64,000 nt of DNA from Hexactinellida sp. DTS-2022 (taxonomy: Eukaryota > Porifera > Hexactinellida). Shown here piece after piece: positions 51,839 through 59,790 of this stretch (the stretch's first letter is position 1; every line of letters starts with the position of its first letter). The notes under the pieces are model-generated. The model did no database searches and was not told the origin of the DNA. It was given only the letters and a program-made list of their open reading frames with translations. The position numbers and the translations under genes were made by a program. The stretch lies in assembly GCA_028753945.1 (NCBI GenBank), contig JAPNXP010000015.1, positions 3,286,001 to 3,350,000 on the forward strand, read 5' to 3'.

Positions 51839-54800
51839 CTAGAACAAGTTATTGATAAATCTGTTCATTAGGTCCATAGCTATTCTTGGTTGGTCATACG
51901 GCACCATATGGCCAGCCCTACGGACTGACACCTGATAGAAGCTATCGACTTGTTTCACATAACCGGCAACTTCTGAATCCGAATCTACAACTTTCCAAGG
52001 CACCCTTTTGGCCTTTTTATACTCTTCAGCTTTAGACCAGTTAAGCACATCGAGAAATCCTTCAGTTAGGATTGTACCTAGAAATATATAGAGTAAAAGT
52101 TAACTGTACTAAAATAGCATTACTAGACCATGGATATTGTTAAATGGATATCCAAGGTCCGTAATACAAATTGCTAATCCAATAACTGAGTTCCTCATTA
52201 AAATTCGCTTGTTAAAATAGCACGCACCAACTTAGTTATTATGTATCGACCGAAACAACAATATATCAAAAATCCGCTATTTTATAAATAAGCTTTATTA
52301 AACCATGGATCGCAACACAAATTAAGGTCGCCGGATTATATATGGCAAAAAAATTCGTGATGAATTTTTGGACAAGTTGTTGGTGACTACTTTATTGACC
52401 CATAACAAGGTTGCAACTTGCAAGAAAGGAGAAAGTTTGAATACCTAGAGTCTAAACGTTATAATCTTTATAATTGTATAACAATGTTAGAATAGTAAAT
52501 AGGATAAGATTGGCTTCGTTCAGATAAGGCAGTCTCAATATAGGATTCGAGATAACATAACAGTACAGTATTTAGTATTAATGGTGAGATGTAGGCAGTC
52601 AATGTAAATGTCATTTGTTTGGGCGCAGTTTACAATGCGGAATGAAGATGGAAACATATTTGAGATGATTTGTAAATTTTGTTGTCGTAAATTAAGGAAA
52701 ATACAGAATTCGCGATTTATGGTTAGAAAAACGCGACTATTATGCCGAATTTCGCAATGGCAAATAATGAGATTGCTCTATTATTCAGCTACATTGTTGT
52801 TAATATACTTTATAATGTTTTATACGTTGAATAAAACAAGCTCAAAATCAGATGATTTTACATCACCAAACACAACTAGTGTAAGCAAACTGGATAGGAA
52901 AATAATGTATTCTCCAAATTGTGAATATGAAAACTGTGTTTTAACACAAAACAAACAAATATTTTTCATTTTAATTCTACAGAACAATACAAGCGTGAGA
53001 GAATTAAACATTATACGCGAAACATGGTGTAAGGAAATTGACCAAAAAGACATACTTTATGTATTGGGATCAAGCGGGGAAATAAATCATGAATCAATGG
53101 AGAGATATTTAATTGTAAAGATAGAATCTCAAGAATCATTATTATCCTTAGTATTCCAGTATATTAAGAGAAATAAACTTTTAGAAGAGTATCCATGGTA
53201 CTTCGTGTTAAGCAGTACTTCTGTATATGTTCGTGTTGATAAGTTGATCGATACTTTTACAGCGATTGATCCAAACCAAGTTATAGCGTTTGGGTTAGGA
53301 GCAGGTCCTATTAATGGACTATGTGCTTTTGAACACGGAATTGTATTATCAGAATCTCTTATTCGTGTGGTCACTCAATGTATAGGTTACAATGGTGATT
53401 ATATAATGACAATAGGCATGTGCTTGCAAATGTTTCAAGTGAATTGTATTTCTGATCCAGATACAGAACTAGGGATTAATTATTCAACCGAAATTACGCA
53501 CATGAATAATATACTCGCCGGGAAATCTCAAGAAATTAGAAACGTAATCCTAATTAATACACCTGCACCAAACGATATATTCTATCTGTTGAAAACCGCG
53601 ATTTATCAAGAAAGGTATTTTGACAGCAAATACGAAATGAAAGAGTTAGAACGTATTGAGAATAAAATAAAAGCCAGTTTTGGGAACGAAGAAATTGTTA
53701 ATACAAACCCAGTTAAATTCGCCGAGTTGGAACAACATAGAGATTTTTGGTTAGAATTAAAAAATTCAACACTTGTTTCAAGTTTAAGTAAAAAACCATG
53801 GATAAAGGTAAACAGAGAGCTGAAAAAAGAAATTAGCAAAATGGGGGAGTCAAGCTACAAAGATAACAGAAATAAAATCGGACTTACAAATTACAATTTC
53901 CTAAATTTACGGGATTTAATTATAAAACAAACATTCGAAAAGAGAATGTATTATTCCACAGTTTTGGTTGAAAATAGATTTCCAAATTACAAATTCATTC
54001 AAATGTACAAGGAGGATATAAGGAGCCCTGAAGGTTCAATTCAATCAATCTCATCGCTTGATTGGAATGTTAAAGGTGTGAAAACCGCGATTGTCTTGAT
54101 ATTATCAGCACACATGCCTTCAGAAATAGCAAATAATTTCGCAGAAAGAAACGATGAAATGTTAGCTGAAATGAACATAGAACATTTTATAATCAAAATA
54201 GAACAAAATGAATACGAATACGAAAAGCAGATACTAATCGCATTGCTGAAGTTCAAACTAAAAGACTACAAAATAATATTATTGACAGCACCAATCGATG
54301 TACCACAACAGTTAATTGAATTAACACAAGAAATGACCATAAAAGGACATCAAGTTTATATACCAAAATGGTGTGAGCATCACTCATCAGAGAACCTAAA
54401 TTTAATGAGTATTTATTCACAGGATTTGTTCAAGATTGCGACGGAAAAGTGGATCAATTGTAAACCACGAGAACTGCTTACTTGTGTAAAAAATGAAATC
54501 GAGAAAAGCACTAGACTCTTGGTATTAGAAACTAATGAAAAAATATGTGAATAGTTTAATCATATTAAAGTATGTTGTTTACTCTTTCACTGTAGCTAAT
54601 AGCTATTAAAAATAGTACACTAACAATATTTTAATAGAGAAACAATGGATGTCAAATTTATTATATTTATCCATGGTTCCCTAATATAATTCTAAACTTA
54701 CCAACAATGAGATCCAGATTTCCATTATAAAGCATCACTCTATAGTTATCCATTATAACAGACAAGTTATAAGCCATAGACTGCATTATGTCATTAACAA

Positions 54801-56888
54801 TTGCCAACTCAACTTTCAAGTCCTGTTTGAATGGTTCGTCCCCTACATGTATGGCTTGACGCACTTGGTTCTTTCCGAGGTACTTCAGATAGTAATTCAT
54901 ATCTGGTGGAGCTGTACAACTAAATGAGTACAATTATAAAAACATCGTCGGAAAATGCTTATAATGTTCTTATAACCGGCATGTTCTTATAACTGACATA
55001 AATTATACAGGCTATATGGCAACCGTTTTCCAGTAGAATGTTCTTATATCCGATATCTACTGTATAATTGAATTTAGAATAACAGTTTAAAAAATACGAA
55101 AAATTTCAGGGCACTAGGATTGTATAAATTTATTTCGGATAATCTTAAATTGTATGAGAAATACAATTTAATTGTCTCTGGTATAAGACTGACAGTTACT
55201 GTATTAGGAATTAACTTACTGTAGAATATTGAAATAGAAATCACATCCTGTGACGTTCTCAAAGTAGGTACCATATTTGAATAAATCTCCGTTCAATAAA
55301 AAGTCAAAAATCTGGAATGCCTCATAAAAATATCTTTCCTTAATTAGCGCAGCAGCTCTGTTAGTTTGAAGATCAATATAATCCTTCTGTACAGAATCTA
55401 TTAGTCCGTAAGAATACATTAGCTGTCCATAGTGCGGCAATTGGTTTTCAGGGTCAACTAATCCATTCCCAATTGCTACTCCTTTGAAGTTAATCTTGAA
55501 GGAAGCACCAGGATTTGCAACGTGTATTTTGTATGCTAAAGCTGGAACGTATTTCCCAGCATAAGATTCCCCTATAATGCAGAACATAATCAGAATACTT
55601 AAATAGAGCTCAGTTTGTACCATAATACAGTAGACTCCGCTTAATAGAGTCACCTCAGGACCAGGTTACTTTGACACGAATAAGCGAAGAAATCTAATAA
55701 GCAAAAATATATTAAGGCAAATGTAATTCAGTCCTATAAATCCTGTGAAATTTTGACCCGATTAAGCGGAGAAATATATTAACCGGTGCTCTATTAAGCG
55801 GAGTCGACTGTACTTAAAAAAGAGCTCAGTTTATTCTAATAGTAAAGAGTCAGACTTAATTATAAAGGTTAATTTTTGACTCTTAAAAAAATTAACATGC
55901 TAGATGATAAATTAAGTCAACTTACCTGTAATATAGAATTCGTTATCTTTATACCCAAATAGCCTAAAGAACTGAAGCATCGCTTCATAGAGATTATCCG
56001 CTACTTGATTCTCATTTATAGACAACCCATCTTTTTGTCGCACGAAGCTAAACCCAGTTCCCACCGGATTATCAATGTACAGCATCTATACATTAGAACT
56101 GGTTAGTACGTACCCCCTCGGGAGTAAGTATTATCCGAGTGTACGTACAAACCGAGTTGACATTACATAGAGATACATAGAAATTGACAAACTTTGTTTT
56201 TACAAGTTAGTACGTACTAAACTAAGTACAGTGGAACCTAGTTAATACGAACACCAACGGACGGTAAAATTTTGTTCGCTTTATCAGGAGTTCGTATTAA
56301 GCGGAGTAATTCTAGGGACTTAATTTTGTGGAACTGTTTTTCGTCTTATCCGGAAATTCGTATTAACCGTGTTGGTACTAACGAGGTTCTAATGTACGTA
56401 CTAACCGAGTTATATATACTGTATTAACAGAGTAACAGATTATTTGATTTTATAAGGAAAATCTTAAAATCTCAGTTATATCTTACGTTGTATTTCTGTG
56501 CCCAGTTTATATCTCGACTCATTGGGTTACCACTACTGTCTACTACAATCGGACCGTTCTCAACAAAAATAGCGTAAACTGAAGGTGCACCAGGCCCCCC
56601 TTGTAACCATAGTAACAGAGGAGCAGCTGAGTTGTTATTAACCGCAGGAAAGAACCACATAAATAGGCAACCATCTGAAGATTTATTGACACGTAGGAAT
56701 CCTGCGTAGCTCTCTATAGAACTCATGTCTGGGAGGGAAACAGAACTTTTCGTTTTAACTTCATCTGGAGAGAGATCTGTAAGAATAAGAGGACTACTGT
56801 CTTTCAGTTTTGATATCTTTTCATAAACCGATTCACAGTATATTACGTAGATAAAGGACAGTAGTAAAACTATAGGAAACTTATTCAT
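51839..56888 (-). CDS. CPVL: Serine carboxypeptidase, CPVL-like
   Basis: Five minus-strand exons: 56888-56487, 56085-55926, 55571-55220, 54919-54702, 52077-51839. All phases agree; 456 residues (human CPVL 476). A signal peptide ([15 protein letters not shown]) is followed by [14 protein letters not shown] (oxyanion region), [15 protein letters not shown], the nucleophile [13 protein letters not shown], the acid in LMYNGNLD-type segment ([13 protein letters not shown]) and the catalytic histidine in [12 protein letters not shown]. The catalytic Ser-Asp-His set is therefore complete. Family S10 enzymes remove C-terminal residues in lysosomes or after secretion. Intron 4 (52078-54701) is far longer than the others because it contains a complete gene on the opposite strand; introns 2 and 3 carry MITEs of families G and C. 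Confidence 0.92.
52296..52463. repeat. Diverged repeat shared with 17845-17990
   Basis: TTAAACCATGGATCGCAACA to GTTTGAATACCTAGAGTC, with CGCCGGATTATATATGG inside. GAATTTTTGGACAAGTTGTTGG also recalls TTTTTGGACAACTATTGGTG near 59217. Ends undefined. Confidence 0.35.
52608..54554 (+). CDS. GT31/chondroitin-synthase-like type II membrane protein nested in an intron
   Basis: Intronless, 648 residues, on the opposite strand inside intron 4 of the carboxypeptidase gene. It has a short basic cytoplasmic end, a membrane helix at about 54-73 ([20 protein letters not shown]), a Thr/Ser stem, then a domain reminiscent of fringe/chondroitin-synthase N-terminal GT31 domains: [60 protein letters not shown] and CLQMFQVNC. 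The place where active GT31 enzymes carry an Asp-x-Asp metal site reads [10 protein letters not shown], so catalysis is doubtful, as in chondroitin polymerising factor. The C-terminal domain ([30 protein letters not shown]) would match the second domain of that family. I infer a Golgi protein; identity is moderate to weak. The first Met or the Met at residue 10 may be used. Confidence 0.6.
   Translation: MSFVWAQFTMRNEDGNIFEMICKFCCRKLRKIQNSRFMVRKTRLLCRISQWQIMRLLYYSATLLLIYFIMFYTLNKTSSKSDDFTSPNTTSVSKLDRKIMYSPNCEYENCVLTQNKQIFFILILQNNTSVRELNIIRETWCKEIDQKDILYVLGSSGEINHESMERYLIVKIESQESLLSLVFQYIKRNKLLEEYPWYFVLSSTSVYVRVDKLIDTFTAIDPNQVIAFGLGAGPINGLCAFEHGIVLSESLIRVVTQCIGYNGDYIMTIGMCLQMFQVNCISDPDTELGINYSTEITHMNNILAGKSQEIRNVILINTPAPNDIFYLLKTAIYQERYFDSKYEMKELERIENKIKASFGNEEIVNTNPVKFAELEQHRDFWLELKNSTLVSSLSKKPWIKVNRELKKEISKMGESSYKDNRNKIGLTNYNFLNLRDLIIKQTFEKRMYYSTVLVENRFPNYKFIQMYKEDIRSPEGSIQSISSLDWNVKGVKTAIVLILSAHMPSEIANNFAERNDEMLAEMNIEHFIIKIEQNEYEYEKQILIALLKFKLKDYKIILLTAPIDVPQQLIELTQEMTIKGHQVYIPKWCEHHSSENLNLMSIYSQDLFKIATEKWINCKPRELLTCVKNEIEKSTRLLVLETNEKICE
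54940..55062. mobile_element. Family C MITE, truncated, reverse orientation
   Basis: The right end TCCGATATCTACTG followed by TA is complete, and TTATAACCGGCATGTTC and CCGTTTTCCAGTAGAATG match the copies at 7428 and 10407. It lies in intron 3 of the carboxypeptidase gene. Confidence 0.7.
55628..55810. mobile_element. Family G MITE, intact
   Basis: CAGTAGACTCCGCTTAATAG at the left, TTAAGCGGAGTCGACTG at the right, both followed or preceded by TA. It is 183 bp and in carboxypeptidase intron 2. Confidence 0.85.
56101..56428. mobile_element. Family H element split by a family A MITE
   Basis: TTAGTACGTACCCCCTCGGG and TTATCCGAGTGTACGTAC at the left and TACGTACTAACCGAGTTAT at the right are the two halves of a family H element; the family A copy at 56229-56394 sits between them. 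Located in carboxypeptidase intron 1. Confidence 0.55.
56229..56394. mobile_element. Family A MITE (CAGTGGAAC subtype) inside a family H element
   Basis: CAGTGGAACCTAGTTAATAC at the left and TACTAACGAGGTTCTAATG at the right, flanked by TA on both sides. Younger than the family H element it interrupts. Confidence 0.75.
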
Positions 56889-57295
56889 TCCAACTAAGGG
56901 TAATTAAAATATGGAATTTATAAGTTAATCAGAATAAATTATAAATTAATTAAAGTGTCTATATTTAGATTATACATGCCCTAAGGTATTTGATAAATGC
57001 AGGAATTATTACACTATAGGGGCGAATGAGAGTATGGCAATTTCTACGTAACATATTAACGCATATAATTTATTGAGATTGTAATCCATTTAATTAATTA
57101 CTTAAATGTCAAGTAATCGGATCACTGATTAGTCTAATAAAGTACAGATGGTTGGGATAATATATGTTATAAATTAGCACAGGTTTATACAGGTGCGCTA
57201 GAATGAAAGAGATACCTTGGGACTTTTAATATTATAGCAGACCCTGAGTCGAATCGTGAAGGATAATATAATTATAGCACATGTTATTGATAATA
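56889..57295. other. Upstream region of the carboxypeptidase gene
   Basis: AT-rich sequence with no repeat or gene that I can identify; it should hold the promoter of the minus-strand carboxypeptidase gene. Confidence 0.4.
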
Positions 57296-57460
57296 CAGTA
57301 GACTCCGCTTAATAGAACCACCGGTTAATAAGATCAAAATTTCACAGGATTAATAGGACGGAATGACAGTTTGGCTTAAAATATTTTCGGTTAAGATTTT
57401 CCGCTTAATCGGGTCCAAGTAACCTGGTCCCGATGTTACTCTATTAAGTGGAGTCGACTG
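57296..57460. mobile_element. Family G MITE, intact, reverse orientation
   Basis: CAGTAGACTCCGCTTAATAG at the left and ATTAAGTGGAGTCGACTG at the right with TA flanks. Its ends match the copy at 55628, 1.5 kb away. Confidence 0.85.
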
Positions 57461-57479
57461 TATTATGATACAAATAGAG

Positions 57480-57605
57480 TAAAGTCTTGATAGTATAACA
57501 CCAGGGGACCGTCAAAATTTGTTTGCTTTATACGAGATTCTTATTTACAGGTTGTTCTATATTAAAAAGGCTTTAATTGGGGCTAAATTGTGTTCATACT
57601 AACAA
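57480..57605. mobile_element. Degenerate family A MITE
   Basis: AACACCAGGGGACCGTCAAA and TTTGTTTGCTTTATACGAG survive, but the ends are eroded. Confidence 0.5.
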
Positions 57606-57746
57606 ATTGTTTCGTGTAACAAACAAAATTATTTAGATGACAAACCTCAATTAACAACCCAGAGTATAATTAAGTTTGCATTTTCCTAATAACTAAATAC
57701 CTACGATACACCTAATACTATTACAAACTCAATTCCTACTACTACA

Positions 57747-59027
57747 CTAATTATCTCCCCCGAACAGATCTCCAATACCGCCCCCACTGTCATCGCTACT
57801 ATCGCTATCAGCTGCTGCCTCAGGCTCATCGATGACGTCATCTGGCTTCGCGTCTGTAGTGGCTCCCGTATTCCCGGCTTGCAGCTTAGCCAGGGCCTCT
57901 GGGTCTGAGAGGATGGCCTTTATTTCGTCCGCTTCTTTGAAGTCTATGTTTGTTCCTAGCGCTATTTTGAGCAGATTTCTGAATCCGTAATTCAGACTGT
58001 GTGTTACGGTACCAGGGAGAGGATAGCCCATTCCTAAGGGGAAGTTGGTAGTCAAGGGAATTATACAGTATGCTCTAGTTAATAAATATTTGTGGAGTAC
58101 AGTTGAATCTCATTAAGATTAAAACCAAGGGACCGTCGAAATTTGTACTCCTTATTCAGAATTCGTATTAACCGAAATGGTATTAACAAAGTCCACTGTA
58201 TAAGGTTCAATTCTCCTAGCCTATACAAACCCATAAGTAACTCCGATTAATAAGAATTTCCGGATAATACGAACACACTTCGACGGTCCCCTGGTGTTCC
58301 TAATAACGAGAGTTTACTGTATACTCTACTACTATTTACCTAACGCAGTAGCATTGATATTAGAAATTCCCTGTCGGAAAATACTAATAACATCTCCATC
58401 AGTCAAATCTAACAGTTCAGCTTTGTAAATAGATCCCTTGTCATATACAGTTATAACCTTCAGTCCGTAGGAAAAAGGACTAATATTCAACATGTTCAGA
58501 AGAGTGGTTTCGCTTGCCCCAACTTTACAGTTCTTCTTGATGAGATGGAAATCGTGTAGCAATTCAATCTGTCCACGAGTGATCTTAGTAGGGATTGTTA
58601 GGTTTTGGAAAAACGCGGTTTTATCAGGTCCCAATCCGCAGGATCCTTTCGGTAGGATGACGTCAAGAGGAGCGATAGCACCAGTTTTCGCAGGGGCAGC
58701 TTTCTTATTCTCCAACAGCTTATTGCGAATATATATCAGATCGAGATGTGTGAACACCATGCCTACATTATTCTTGATGTGCGGTATGAGTTTCTCCAAG
58801 TCTGGGTTGTGTTGATAACCGCGAATTGCCTTCTTCATTAGAGTGTTTTTGCCCATAAAAATAATGGCATCACCGCGTAGCGCTTTTCGGATTTGCTGCA
58901 TTTGGTATGAACCGACATTGTCGGCGTTTACAAGCAGAATTCGGTTGTATTTGGCGAGAAATTCCGCCATTTTTACGAAATAGTCGGCTTTCCTGGTTGT
59001 CTTATCTACTTTATGACCGCCACCCAT
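57747..59027 (-). CDS. RPLP0: Large-subunit ribosomal stalk protein P0 (uL10)
   Basis: Two minus-strand exons (59027-58340, then 58033-57747) join in phase 1 to give 324 residues (human 317). The protein anchors the P1/P2 stalk on 25-28S rRNA and takes part in elongation-factor recruitment. The rRNA-binding domain is typical (YNRILLVNADNVGSYQMQQI, RKALRGDAIIFMGKNTLMKK, GLGPDKTAFFQNLTIPTKIT). The hinge (about 265-305, ALAKLQAGNTGATTDAKP) and acidic stretch are present, but the extreme C-terminus is SDDSGGGIGDLFGGDN instead of the nearly universal SDDDMGFGLFD. The intron is filled by family A MITEs. Confidence 0.93.
58100..58319. mobile_element. One or two family A MITEs filling the P0 intron
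   Basis: A short copy (AGTTGAATCTCATTAAG to GTCCACTG, about 58100-58198) is followed without gap by the right part of a long-subtype copy (CCTAGCCTATACAAACCC to ACGAGAGTTTACTG, about 58201-58319). Together they make up about three quarters of the 306-bp intron. Confidence 0.7.
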
Positions 59028-59790
59028 TGTTTAATCAAATTTGCTATTAGCTGATTCAAAAAATTGAAAATAATACGTACATGATCATTATAAATTAATA
59101 AATATTCTTACTAGTAATTAATTATTCAGGTTGAACAACCCTTCAAAACGTTAGTACCAAATAAGCGTTTGGGCAAGAAATAAAACTGTATAATTGACTC
59201 TATGCATATATTGGAATTTTTGGACAACTATTGGTGACCAATTAAAGTTATCAGTAATTATTTCTGATGTAATATGATAATATCCAAAGAAATTGGCAAA
59301 GCTAAGCCAAAAGGAATTATATTATTTCCCAAGGAAAATAAAAAAAGATTTCAGATATTACATAATAATCTTTTACTAATAACTAATAAGGTATTTATAT
59401 ATGTGATGGCCTAATGTAATGTCTGGATGCTAATAATAGATTTCTCACTAATTTGAGGGTAATATTACTACGCAAAATGATATAAAAAATGCAAATTATG
59501 CGAAACATGTGGAAAGTGGCAGCTTTTTAGCCAAAAGTTTTAATTCTTACATACATTTGTAAATTAACGAAAGTGCTAAGAAAACGTAACTTTTTCGTAT
59601 AATTTAAACTAATTATGATGTCCTGTCTAATCTAATATTAATATGATCTTAAAATGATTACAAGAAGCAACTCGTGGGTGTATACAGTTGCATAAATTCA
59701 ACAACATTCAGGGATTTGTCCCCGGAATAACCAGAGGTATATAAGAAAGCTCAATTTATAATAATGGATTAAGTTTCTTCAAAACTAGAA
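59028..59790. promoter_or_regulatory. Shared upstream region of P0 (-) and the 988-residue gene (+)
   Basis: A 763-bp divergent intergenic region. Apart from a short stretch near 59210-59250 (TTTTTGGACAACTATTGGTG) related to the 52296 repeat, I see only AT-rich sequence. Confidence 0.4.
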
